Part shown: positions 9,453 through 17,534 of the stretch, piece after piece
How the letters are laid out: the number at the start of each line of letters is the position of its first letter
How positions within the stretch are numbered: position 1 is the first letter of the stretch
Assembly: GCA_023399465.1 (NCBI GenBank)
Contig: JAEWPB010000095.1
Location: 1 to 64,000, forward strand
Source: Pseudomonadota bacterium
GTDB lineage: Bacteria > Pseudomonadota > Alphaproteobacteria > Rhizobiales > Rhizobiaceae
DNA: 64,000 bases
Reading direction: 5' to 3'
The notes under the pieces: generated by a model
Database searches by the model: none
Seen by the model: the letters and a program-made list of their open reading frames with translations, nothing else
What the model was told of the DNA's origin: nothing
Position numbers and translations under genes: made by a program

Positions 9453-10556
9453 ATGAGGTTACGTGCTCCAGTAACGGGTTCCGGCGTTCTTAGCGGATCG
9501 GCATGCGTGCTCCTTGCCGCACTTCTGCTCTCCGGCTGCCAGGACGAGGAGGTGGCCGAGGCACCGCCGCGCCCGGTCAAGACGGTGGCGGTTTCCTTCA
9601 GTCCGGAGGATACGTTCGGTACGCTCGTTGGCGTGATCCAGCCCCGCTTCGAGACCAACTTCAGCTTCCGGCAGGGGGGCGAGGTACGCGAGCGAAACGT
9701 CGAAGTCGGTGATATGGTCAAGTCGGGCGAGGTCCTGGCGCTACTCGATTCCGAGGATCAGCAGGATGCGGTGCGCAAGGCCGAGGCCAATCTCTTCGCC
9801 GCCCGGGCGAACCTCGACAATGCCGAGACTGCCCGCGCCCGCGCCCAGCAGCAATATCCGCGCACGGTCAGCCGCGCGGCACTCGACAGCGCGATTGCCC
9901 AGGCAAGCAGCGCCCAGGCGAGCCTCCAAGCGGCCGAGGCGGCGCTGCGGATCGCCAATAACAATCTCGATAACCGGGTGCTGAAGGCGAACACCGATGG
10001 CGTCGTCACCGCCGTCGGCGCGGAAGTCGGCCAGGTCGTCGGCGGCGGCCAGATGGTCGTCAGGGTGGCGCAGCTCCAGGACAGGGACGCCGTTTTCCAG
10101 GTTCCGGAAAGCACCATCCAGGCGGCAAACCGCGACATGCGGATCGAGGCCCGGCTTCTCAGCCAGCCCGACCGCAAGGCGGAGGGCATGGTGCGCGAGA
10201 TCTCGCCGACGGCCGATCCGATCACCCGCAACTTCACCGTGCGCGTCGCCCTTTCCTCGCCGCCTGAAGACTTCCGTTTCGGCAGCGCCGTGCGTGGCAG
10301 CGTGCAGCTTCCCGGTGAGCCGCTGGCGCGCCTGCCGATGTCGGCGCTGTTCAATCAGGGCAGCGATGCCGCCGTGTGGGTGGTCAATGCCGCCGACAAC
10401 ACCACCAAGCTGGTGCCCGTCACCGTCAATCGCTTCGAAGCCGCGGATTTCCTCGTGGCCGAGGGGTTGGCGGACGGCGACAAAGTCGTCGTTGCCGGCA
10501 TCCAGCAGTTGCGGCCCGGCATGCCCGTCCGCCTCCTGACGGGAAGCGCCCCATGA
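9453..10556 (+). CDS. RND efflux periplasmic adaptor (membrane fusion lipoprotein)
   Basis: This 367-residue adaptor of the HlyD/AcrA family links an RND pump to an outer-membrane channel. The chosen start is ATG 9453, which follows AGGTGG and gives a lipoprotein signal ending in LLLSGC (Cys about 29). The lipoyl-type half motif (RQGGEVRERNVEVGDMVKSG) comes first. A helical hairpin rich in Ala, Arg and Gln follows (about 105-175), then the second lipoyl half and beta-barrel domain. Its stop overlaps the pump start in ATGA (10553-10556), so the two are translationally coupled. No outer-membrane factor gene is adjacent, so a TolC encoded elsewhere is presumably used. Confidence 0.9.
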   Translation: MRLRAPVTGSGVLSGSACVLLAALLLSGCQDEEVAEAPPRPVKTVAVSFSPEDTFGTLVGVIQPRFETNFSFRQGGEVRERNVEVGDMVKSGEVLALLDSEDQQDAVRKAEANLFAARANLDNAETARARAQQQYPRTVSRAALDSAIAQASSAQASLQAAEAALRIANNNLDNRVLKANTDGVVTAVGAEVGQVVGGGQMVVRVAQLQDRDAVFQVPESTIQAANRDMRIEARLLSQPDRKAEGMVREISPTADPITRNFTVRVALSSPPEDFRFGSAVRGSVQLPGEPLARLPMSALFNQGSDAAVWVVNAADNTTKLVPVTVNRFEAADFLVAEGLADGDKVVVAGIQQLRPGMPVRLLTGSAP

Positions 10557-13500
10557 GCGGTGGCTTCAATCTTTCCGAATGGGCCATCCGGCGCCAAGGC
10601 CTCGTCATCTTCCTCATGCTGCTCGGCGCGATTGCCGGCATCTTCTCCTTCTGGAACCTCGGGCGCAGCGAGGACCCGGACTTCACCGTCAAGACCATGC
10701 TGGTTACGGCCGCCTGGCCCGGCGCCACGATCGAACAGCAGACGGACCAGGTGACCGACCGGCTGGAACGTACGCTGCAGCAGGTGCCCTTCTTCGACTC
10801 GCTTCGCAGCCTCACCACCGCGGGCCAGTCGGTGATCTACGTGGTGCTGGAGGATTCTACACCGCCGAAACAGGTCGGCGAGGTCTGGTACCAGGTGCGC
10901 AAGAAGGTCGCCGACATGCAGGGGACGCTGCCTCCGGGCGTGCGCGGACCGTTCTTCAACGACGAGTTCGGCGATACCTTCGGCATCATCTACGGTTTCA
11001 CCTCGGAGGACTTCAGCGATCGCGAGATCCGCGACTGGGCCTATGAGGCGCGCAACCGGCTGCTGCGGCTCGACAATATCGGCAAGGTCGAACTGATCGG
11101 CACCCAGGACGAGACGATCTATATCGAATTCTCGACCCAGCGTCTGGCCAGCCTCGGGCTGAGCGCGGCCAGCATCATCAACACGATACAGACGCAGAAC
11201 GCCGTCCTGCCCGCCGGCCTGATGACCTCGGATGCCGACCGGACGGTGCTCGAGGTATCGGGTCACCTCAAGGACGAGAACGACATCCGCAATCTCAACA
11301 TTCCGACGGCGTCCGGCTTTGTCCGCCTCGGCGACATCGCCAGCGTCGTCCGCGGAACGGTCGATCCGCCGCAGCCGATGTTCCGCGTCAAGGGCAAGCC
11401 GGCGATCGGCCTCGCGGTCTCGATGGCGAGCGGCGGCGATATCCTGGCGCTCGGCCGCAACATCGATGCGGTGATGGCGAATTTCCAGAACGACCTGCCG
11501 ATCGGCATCGATCTCGTGCAGGTGGCCAGCCAGCATCATGTCGTCGACAGCGCCATTCGCGGCTTCACCATCTCGCTGATGCAGGCGATCCTGATCGTGC
11601 TGGCGTGCAGTTTCATCGCCCTTGGGCTGCGTGCCGGGCTGGTGGTCGCCGTGTCCATCCCGCTTGTGATGGCGATGACCTTCCTGATGATGGAGATCTC
11701 CGGCATTGCCCTGCAGCGCGTGTCGCTCGGGGCGCTGATCATCGCGCTGACACTGATGATCGATGACGCCATGGTTGCGGTCGAGATCATGCTGGCCAAG
11801 CTCGACGAGGGCATGGATCGCGTCAAGGCGGCCTCCTTCGCCTACACGTCCACGGCCTTTCCGATGCTGGCCGGCACGCTGGTCACCATCGCCGCTTTCA
11901 TTCCGGTGGGCTTCGCCCGTAGCGTCTCGGGCGAATATGCCCGCTCGCTGTTTCTCGTCATCGCCTATGCGCTGATCATCTCGTGGCTCGTTGCGGTGCT
12001 GCTGACGCCTATCATCGGTCTTGCGGTGCTGAAGTCGGGCGGGAGCGGGGGGCCTCGGCAGGAAAGCGTGCTGATCACCAGGGCCCGGGAGGTCATTTAT
12101 AGCTGCATCCGCTATCGCCATGCGGTGGTGCTGGGCACGATCGGCGTGTTCGTCCTCGCGCTTTTCGGTGCCACGGCAATGAAGCAGCAGTTCTTCCCGC
12201 CTTCCGACCGGCCGGAACTGATGCTGCAGCTGGTATTGCCGCAAAGCGCCTCGGTTCATGCCACCGCCGACACGGTAACACAGGTGGAGGAGATCCTTGC
12301 CGCCGACCCCGGGGTTGTCGACTGGAGCTTCTACATCGGCTCGGATGCCATTCGCTTCTACCTGCCGATGGATATCCAGCCGCCCGCGCCGTCGCGCGCG
12401 CAGGCGGTCATCATTGCTGAGAGCGTTGCCGCCCGCGACGGCTTGCAGGAGCGCCTTCAGAAACAGCTGGACGAGCGGTTCCCCGACATCACCGCCCGGC
12501 TGTCGCCACTGGAAATGGGACCGCCGGTCGGCTGGCCGATCCAGTACCGCGTCAGCGGGCCCGACGTGGCCGGCGTTCGTGCGCTTGCCTGGAGGGTGGC
12601 CGACGTGCTCGCCGACATCCGCGGGGTCATCAATCCGAACCTCGACTGGAACGAGCCGATACGCAAGGTCGTTATCGATGTTGACCAGGATCGCGCCCGG
12701 CTGGTGGGGCTGAACTCCGCGGCGATCGCCCAGGCCCTGTTCGCGACGACATCGGGGCTGCCGGTCACCCAGGTCCGCGACTCGATCTATCTCGTCAATG
12801 TCGTGGCCCGCGCCGCAGAGGAAGAGCGGACGAACATCGATACCCTGCGTTCCCTGCAGATCCCGGTCGGTCCCGACCGCACCGTGCCGCTCGCGAGCAT
12901 CGCGACCGTCGAATACCAGACGACCCAGCCGATGATCTGGCGGCGCGACCGCGAGACGACGATCACGGTACAGGCCGACACCACCGAAGGCGTGCTGGCG
13001 GCCACCGTGGTCGATGAGGCGGCGAACAGGATCGAGGACCTGCGCAAGGAATATCCCGGCTACAGCATCGAGGTCGGCGGTTCGGTCGAGGGTGCCGAAA
13101 CCGGCCTCAGTTCCGTCGCCGAAATGCTGCCGCTCATGGCCATCATCATGATCGTGATCCTGATGTTCCAGTTGCAGAGCATCCAGCGGCTGCTGCTGGT
13201 GCTGAGCGTCGTGCCGCTCGGGCTGATCGGGGTCGTTGCGATCATGCTGCTGACCAATACTCCCGTCGGCTTCATTGCCGTTCTCGGCATGATCGCGCTG
13301 ATCGGCATGATCATCCGCAATTCCGTGGTGCTGATCGACCAGATCGACAGACGGCTGGAGGAGAAGGGCAAGTCGTGGAAGGGCGTGGTCGACGCCGCGA
13401 CCGAACGCGTGCGCCCGATCTTCCTGACGGCGGGGTCGACGATCTTCGGCATGCTGCCGATTGTCCGCGATCCCTTCTGGAAGCCGCTGGCCTTCACGGT

Positions 13501-13645
13501 GATCGGCGGGCTGATCGTCGCGGCGATCCTCACCCTGATCTTTCTGCCGGCACTTTATGTCCTCTGGTTCCGCATCAAGCCGGAGGAGAAAACCGAGACG
13601 GAGGCGGTCGCGGGGCGGGAAGCCGTGGCTTCGGCGAGCGGTTGA
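10553..13645 (+). CDS. RND-family efflux pump, inner-membrane transporter
   Basis: This 1030-residue AcrB/MexB-like pump uses the proton gradient to export drugs or other amphiphiles together with the adaptor encoded just upstream. Visible features are the first membrane helix (about 17-35), the porter domain, the central helix block LTLMIDDAMVAVEIMLAKLD with the acidic proton-relay region, and the second porter and helix block ending near LIFLPALYVLWF. Length is normal for the family. The start ATG overlaps the adaptor's stop codon. Substrate cannot be told from sequence. Conserved acidic residues suggest an HAE-type drug pump rather than a heavy-metal pump, but this is a weak inference. Confidence 0.92.
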   Translation: MSGGFNLSEWAIRRQGLVIFLMLLGAIAGIFSFWNLGRSEDPDFTVKTMLVTAAWPGATIEQQTDQVTDRLERTLQQVPFFDSLRSLTTAGQSVIYVVLEDSTPPKQVGEVWYQVRKKVADMQGTLPPGVRGPFFNDEFGDTFGIIYGFTSEDFSDREIRDWAYEARNRLLRLDNIGKVELIGTQDETIYIEFSTQRLASLGLSAASIINTIQTQNAVLPAGLMTSDADRTVLEVSGHLKDENDIRNLNIPTASGFVRLGDIASVVRGTVDPPQPMFRVKGKPAIGLAVSMASGGDILALGRNIDAVMANFQNDLPIGIDLVQVASQHHVVDSAIRGFTISLMQAILIVLACSFIALGLRAGLVVAVSIPLVMAMTFLMMEISGIALQRVSLGALIIALTLMIDDAMVAVEIMLAKLDEGMDRVKAASFAYTSTAFPMLAGTLVTIAAFIPVGFARSVSGEYARSLFLVIAYALIISWLVAVLLTPIIGLAVLKSGGSGGPRQESVLITRAREVIYSCIRYRHAVVLGTIGVFVLALFGATAMKQQFFPPSDRPELMLQLVLPQSASVHATADTVTQVEEILAADPGVVDWSFYIGSDAIRFYLPMDIQPPAPSRAQAVIIAESVAARDGLQERLQKQLDERFPDITARLSPLEMGPPVGWPIQYRVSGPDVAGVRALAWRVADVLADIRGVINPNLDWNEPIRKVVIDVDQDRARLVGLNSAAIAQALFATTSGLPVTQVRDSIYLVNVVARAAEEERTNIDTLRSLQIPVGPDRTVPLASIATVEYQTTQPMIWRRDRETTITVQADTTEGVLAATVVDEAANRIEDLRKEYPGYSIEVGGSVEGAETGLSSVAEMLPLMAIIMIVILMFQLQSIQRLLLVLSVVPLGLIGVVAIMLLTNTPVGFIAVLGMIALIGMIIRNSVVLIDQIDRRLEEKGKSWKGVVDAATERVRPIFLTAGSTIFGMLPIVRDPFWKPLAFTVIGGLIVAAILTLIFLPALYVLWFRIKPEEKTETEAVAGREAVASASG

Positions 13646-13780
13646 GCCATCAGGCGTGGGGCAGGGAGCACCGGGATTTGCATGAACGAGATTTCCGGCT
13701 CACGATCAAGGCCAGGGCAACGGGGAAGGCGCGACCAGGACCGTTCCCAATATGCGGCTGCAGGGGCGGCAGGGCGGGAC

Positions 13781-14833
13781 ATGATCCGATTGAGTGAGGG
13801 CCAGGGAGTGAGTCATCTGGCAACGGGTATCCTGATACTGGGGTTTGTCTACCTCGCCCAGGCGATCATCGTCCCGCTGGTGTTCGCCTTGTTCATCATT
13901 GCCCTTGTCTGGCCGATGCAGGCCGTGCTGCAACGGCGGATGCCGAACCTTCTGGCGCTGCTCCTGACGCTGACCGCCACGATCCTGGTGATCGTCATCG
14001 TCGGCTCATCCGTCGCCTGGGGTTTTGGCAAACTGGCCCAATGGCTGTTTGCCAATGCCGGCCGGTTTCAACTGATCTACACCGACTGGACGGAATGGCT
14101 GGAAGGACACGGCATCGCCATCGCCGGTCCGCTGGCGGACCGGTTCAACGTCACCTGGCTCGTCGGCTTCACCCAGAGCGTCGCCGGACGGCTGAACAGC
14201 TTTGCCGGCTTCGCCATCCTCGTGTTCGTCTTCGTGATGCTCGGCCTGCTCGAGGTCGAGGATTTCAACAAGAGGCTTCAGGCGCCCGGTGCACAGCCCT
14301 ATGGTGAGGCAATCCTTGTGGCAAATCGCGCCATCGGCGTGAAATTGCGGCGGTTCATGGTGGTGCGGACCTTCGCCAGCATCCTCACCGGCCTTGTCGT
14401 CTGGATGTTTGCCTTTGTGGCCGGGCTCGAACTGGCCACCGCCTGGGGCGCGATTGCCTTCGCGCTCAACTACATTCCCTTTCTCGGGCCTTTCGTGGCG
14501 ACGATGTTTCCGACGCTGTTTGCGATCGCCCAGTTCGAGTCATGGCAGATGGCGATTGCCGTGTTCCTCGGCCTCAACCTCATACAGTTCATCATCGGCA
14601 GCTATCTCGAACCGTTGCTGACCGGCGCTTCGCTGGCGATTTCGCCATTTGCGGTGATCTTCGCGGTGTTCTTCTGGAGCTTCATGTGGGGAATATCGGG
14701 TGCCTTTCTCGGCGTGCCGATGCTGATCGCCTTCATCGTCTATTGCGCCCAGGCTCCCTCCGGGAGATGGATCGCCACGCTGCTTTCGGGCGGTACGGCC
14801 GAGGGGCCGAACGTGCTGTCGTCCGACGGATGA
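13781..14833 (+). CDS. AI-2E family transporter (PerM/TqsA-like permease)
   Basis: This 350-residue membrane protein has about eight hydrophobic segments and the AI-2E transporter family pattern. It has the paired N-terminal helices (about 9-60), a soluble insert (about 75-120), and the conserved C-terminal helices with ALNYIPFLGPFVATMFPTLF and ISGAFLGVPMLIAF. I start at ATG 13781, which follows AGGGCGGG; the longer frame from 13682 adds a basic, disordered leader. The family includes exporters of autoinducer-2 and several transporters of unrelated substrates, so the function here is unknown. It follows the RND pump by 135 bases with no visible terminator. Confidence 0.82.
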   Translation: MIRLSEGQGVSHLATGILILGFVYLAQAIIVPLVFALFIIALVWPMQAVLQRRMPNLLALLLTLTATILVIVIVGSSVAWGFGKLAQWLFANAGRFQLIYTDWTEWLEGHGIAIAGPLADRFNVTWLVGFTQSVAGRLNSFAGFAILVFVFVMLGLLEVEDFNKRLQAPGAQPYGEAILVANRAIGVKLRRFMVVRTFASILTGLVVWMFAFVAGLELATAWGAIAFALNYIPFLGPFVATMFPTLFAIAQFESWQMAIAVFLGLNLIQFIIGSYLEPLLTGASLAISPFAVIFAVFFWSFMWGISGAFLGVPMLIAFIVYCAQAPSGRWIATLLSGGTAEGPNVLSSDG

Positions 14834-14836
14834 GCA

Positions 14837-14854
14837 ATGCCATCGCGATGGCAT
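14837..14854. repeat. 18-bp perfect palindrome just after the AI-2E transporter gene
   Basis: ATGCCATCGCGATGGCAT reads the same on both strands. It starts 4 bases after the stop codon of the AI-2E-family gene and is not followed by a T run, so it is not a standard terminator. It may be an operator, a transcript 3'-end stabiliser, or chance in GC-rich DNA. The remaining part of this 216-bp gap holds nothing else I recognise. Confidence 0.3.
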
Positions 14855-15049
14855 CCGGTGTCGGGGGCGATGGCTGCCACCGGCACCGAGGCCCGTTTTC
14901 GTCGCCATAGTCACGCGCCTCGCCATTGACAATCGTCGGCGCTGGAATATTTCAGCCAATGCTCAGGCAAAGCCGACACATTCCGAGCACAACCTGTCGA
15001 TACCGCAAAGCCTCGCGCATTTGCGCCCGGATCGCCATGGAGAAAGCGG

Positions 15050-15811
15050 ATGATCTCGTCGTTTCAAGCCCTGCTGGCTGTTGCTGCCATAGCGATAGCC
15101 GGTCTGGTCCCTCCGGTCGCGGCAGCCGACGACCTACATGTTTCAGGCAATGTCCTCTACCGCGAACGGATTGCGCTGCCCGGCAGCGCTTCGGTGCGTG
15201 TCGCCCTGGTCGACCTTGCCCAGAGCGGCGGCGAACCGCTCGCCTCTGCGGTGCTTGAGAAGGTGGGCCAGGTGCCGATCGCCTTTCGCCTGGATGTGCC
15301 CGCCGGGAGCTTCAAGCCTGACCAGGCCTATGGTCTGGTGGCGCGAATTGACGTTGATGGCGTTACCTGGTTCGCCAATGACAAGCCGGTGCTGATCGAT
15401 CCCGCAAGGCTTGCCGATCCCGCTTCCGTGCTGGTTCACCGGGTCGGCGCGGCTGCCGGTGTCCCCGAAGAGGAAGCGCCGATCACGGGCGTCGTCTGGC
15501 ATCTTGCCCAACTTGGCGAAAAGGCTGCCGATCCGCAGGTGAATACGACGCTCACCTTTCACAAGGACGGCAGGATCAGCGGGGAGGGTGGCTGTAACCG
15601 ATTTTCAGGCGCCGCCGATCTCAAGGGATCCGCGCTCCGGATCGGCAATGTCTCGTCGACGATGATGGCATGCCCGGAGCCCGGGGCGACCCAGGAACGC
15701 GAGTTTTATGAGGCGCTGTCGAAAGCGGTGGCTTTTGCGGTCGAGGGCGAGACGCTGGTTCTGCTCAACGAGGCGGGCGGTGCCGTCGCCCGCCTGAAGG
15801 CGCAGCAGTGA
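15050..15811 (+). CDS. Exported YbaY/META (HslJ-like) two-domain protein
   Basis: This 253-residue secreted protein starts with a signal peptide (about 1-25, ending near VAAAD). A YbaY-like beta-sandwich domain follows (about 27-115, starting LHVSGNVLYRERIALP). After a linker comes a META/HslJ domain (about 140-250). The META marks are WHLAQLG, the glycine-rich GRISGEGGCNRFSG and MMACPEPGATQEREFYEAL. Proteins with this pair are common in Rhizobiales and are linked to envelope stress or heat-shock phenotypes in related bacteria, but no biochemical activity is established. It appears to be a single-gene unit. Confidence 0.82.
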   Translation: MISSFQALLAVAAIAIAGLVPPVAAADDLHVSGNVLYRERIALPGSASVRVALVDLAQSGGEPLASAVLEKVGQVPIAFRLDVPAGSFKPDQAYGLVARIDVDGVTWFANDKPVLIDPARLADPASVLVHRVGAAAGVPEEEAPITGVVWHLAQLGEKAADPQVNTTLTFHKDGRISGEGGCNRFSGAADLKGSALRIGNVSSTMMACPEPGATQEREFYEALSKAVAFAVEGETLVLLNEAGGAVARLKAQQ

Positions 15812-16026
15812 TACGAGGTCGGCGACGACGTCGGCCGCATCGCGGTGACACGCTTGCCGGCACTTCTTCGATCCTGGCCTAGCCAAGGCCGGGGGATAAT
15901 CATGAGAGACAAGCGATAGGTACCGCCCCACAGGCCGGAAGCCGGCAGGGCGGTCAAGCGTGCTCGATATGACGGCAGGAGGTCCTGCCCTATCGCTGCT
16001 GTCCGGCAGTGACTGGATCTGACCGC

Positions 16027-16281
16027 TTACGGGCAGGCCGCGACATAGCGCCGACCATACCGGTCGCGGTAGTAGCACCGGCCCGGTTGGCCGGCGACGT
16101 TGCCGATCACCGCACCGGAAACCCCACCGATCGCAGCGCCGACGGCAGCGCCGCGGACGTCACCGGTAATCGCACCGCCAATGATCGCGCCGGATGCGGC
16201 ACCGATGCCGGCTCCTTGCTCCGTCGGGGTGCAGGCAGCAACCGACAGACCAATCAAAGCGAGGGCTATGGCTCTCTTCAT
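16027..16281 (-). CDS. Small glycine-zipper outer-membrane lipoprotein
   Basis: This 84-residue protein has a lipoprotein signal (MKRAIALALIGLSVAAC, Cys17) followed by a glycine-zipper domain. In that domain Gly and Ala recur at close spacing (GAGIGAASGAIIGGAITG and GAAVGAAIGGVSGAVIG), and a basic, aromatic tail follows (RCYYRDRYGRRYVAACP). This is the layout of small SlyB/OmpA-zipper-like lipoproteins of Rhizobiales. ATG 16281 is preceded by GGGAGA on the minus strand. The same frame is open far upstream to 16758, but that extension has no family resemblance and lacks a better start. It is likely inserted in the outer membrane; its role is unknown. Confidence 0.8.
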   Translation of the reverse strand: MKRAIALALIGLSVAACTPTEQGAGIGAASGAIIGGAITGDVRGAAVGAAIGGVSGAVIGNVAGQPGRCYYRDRYGRRYVAACP

Positions 16282-16612
16282 CAATGTTCTCCCATGTCTT
16301 GCTGAATAAAGATGAGGTTCTGAACGGCAATTTTGCCCCGCCTCTTCGATCGAAAGCTTCAATTTCATGCCGCTAATGAAAGAATACATAGGATAATCAA
16401 AAAGTCCATCAGGGGGCGGCAGGTTCAATTCGGGAAAGAACATCGGCGTCCTTTCTCCTTGCTGCACACGCCTTGCACCGGCGGCTGGTTGGCGCGGCTG
16501 CGGCATCGCGGGCTCCCCCCTCTCAGGAAGGATAATGGGACAGTAAACATAAAGATATGCTAAAGTAAGTGCTTCCATCAGCGCGCTCGCAGCAGAGACA
16601 AAAGGGGGGCCG
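16282..16612. other. 331-bp intergenic region, divergent promoters only
   Basis: The gap separates the minus-strand glycine-zipper gene from the plus-strand FecR-domain gene. It is AT-richer near both genes (for example around 16300-16330 and 16375-16400), as expected for two divergent promoters. I see no RNA gene, terminator or convincing short coding frame. A minus-strand frame runs through it but reads as a random extension of the lipoprotein gene. Confidence 0.5.
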
Positions 16613-17518
16613 ATGTCTTCTTTGCATGGTGCCGCAATTCTTGCGTTTGGCGTCTTGCTTGCGGTTCTCCCGGGGGGCCGGTCCGAAGCGGCCCAGCCCG
16701 TCGGAGAGGCGGTGTTCGTCAGGATCCAAGTGACCGGGGAGGGGCGTCCGATCGTCACCGAGAGCCCGGTCTACCAGGACGAGCGCATCCGCACGTCCAA
16801 ATCTGGCCTTGGCGAATTCCGCTTTCGCGACGGCACCAAGCTGGCGGTCGGCCAGGGATCTTCGGTCGTCATCGACAAGTTCGTCTACGACGGTTCGGCT
16901 TCGGTAAAGAAGCTGTCGCTCAATGCCGCCAAGGGCACCTTTCGCTGGATAAGCGGTGGATCGAAATCCTCGGCCTATGAGGTGGTGACGCCGGCCGGGA
17001 CGATCGGGGTGCGCGGCACCGCGTTCGATTTCTACGTTGGGGCTGACGGTACGACGGCGATGGTCCTGCTCAACGGATCGGCGCAGTTCTGCGGTTCGAA
17101 TGGTTGCCAGCTCCTGCAGCGCCGTTGCGATAGCCTCGTTGCCAAGCGCAATGGCCAGATGACGAGTGTCCGCAGGGTAAACCGCAACATCTTCCGCACG
17201 CTGGGCAACCCGCGGGCCCTGCCGTTCCTGTCGGGAGACCAGCGCCTGTCGGAAAACATGGCGCGCACCGGGGCCGGCGCCTGCGGCCTGACCGCCGCGG
17301 CAACGACGCCCTCGGAGCAGCGCACTCCCAACAAGGCGCCGACGCCGCCCAACAAACCCGACAAGCCGGATAAGCCCGACAAACCCGACAAACCGGATAA
17401 ACCCGATCGTCCCGACAAGCCGGATAAACCTGATCGCCCGGACAAGCCCGATCGTCCGGATAGACCGGATCGCCCTGACCGCCCGGACAGGCCCGATCGC
17501 CCTGACAGGCCATGCTAG
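16613..17518 (+). CDS. Secreted FecR-domain protein with C-terminal [K/R]PD repeat tail
   Basis: This 301-residue exported protein has a signal peptide (about 1-27, ending SEAAQ) and a FecR domain (about 35-150). Its core, YQDERIRTSKSGLGEFRFRD then GTIGVRGTAFDFYVG, is typical of periplasmic FecR-like proteins. A low-complexity region follows with 17 consecutive Lys/Arg-Pro-Asp triplets and a final RPC, ending in Cys. The triplets use mixed codons, so the repeat is kept at protein level. The gene converges on a CHASE2-adenylate cyclase gene 16 bases away; these two families are often neighbours in alphaproteobacteria. A role in sensing envelope state is inferred. ATG 16613 follows a strong GGGGGG site. 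Confidence 0.85.
   Translation: MSSLHGAAILAFGVLLAVLPGGRSEAAQPVGEAVFVRIQVTGEGRPIVTESPVYQDERIRTSKSGLGEFRFRDGTKLAVGQGSSVVIDKFVYDGSASVKKLSLNAAKGTFRWISGGSKSSAYEVVTPAGTIGVRGTAFDFYVGADGTTAMVLLNGSAQFCGSNGCQLLQRRCDSLVAKRNGQMTSVRRVNRNIFRTLGNPRALPFLSGDQRLSENMARTGAGACGLTAAATTPSEQRTPNKAPTPPNKPDKPDKPDKPDKPDKPDRPDKPDKPDRPDKPDRPDRPDRPDRPDRPDRPDRPC
17354..17515 (+). repeat. Coding tandem repeat: 17 x (Lys/Arg)-Pro-Asp plus Arg-Pro-Cys
   Basis: A 9-base periodic tract encodes KPD six times, then a mix, then six RPD in a row and RPC. The Lys units cluster at the start and the Arg units at the end. Because codons vary between units (AAA/AAG, CGT/CGC/AGA/AGG, CCC/CCG/CCT, GAC/GAT), the DNA repeat is imperfect. 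This argues for selection on the peptide, probably an extended polyproline-like, zwitterionic stalk. Confidence 0.9.
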
Positions 17519-17534
17519 TGAGAGCAGGACTCCA

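Noticed and set aside
16282..16758. N-terminal extension of the glycine-zipper lipoprotein
   Set aside because: The frame stays open, but the extension lacks conserved features, and ATG 16281 has its own good ribosome site and gives a normal lipoprotein signal.
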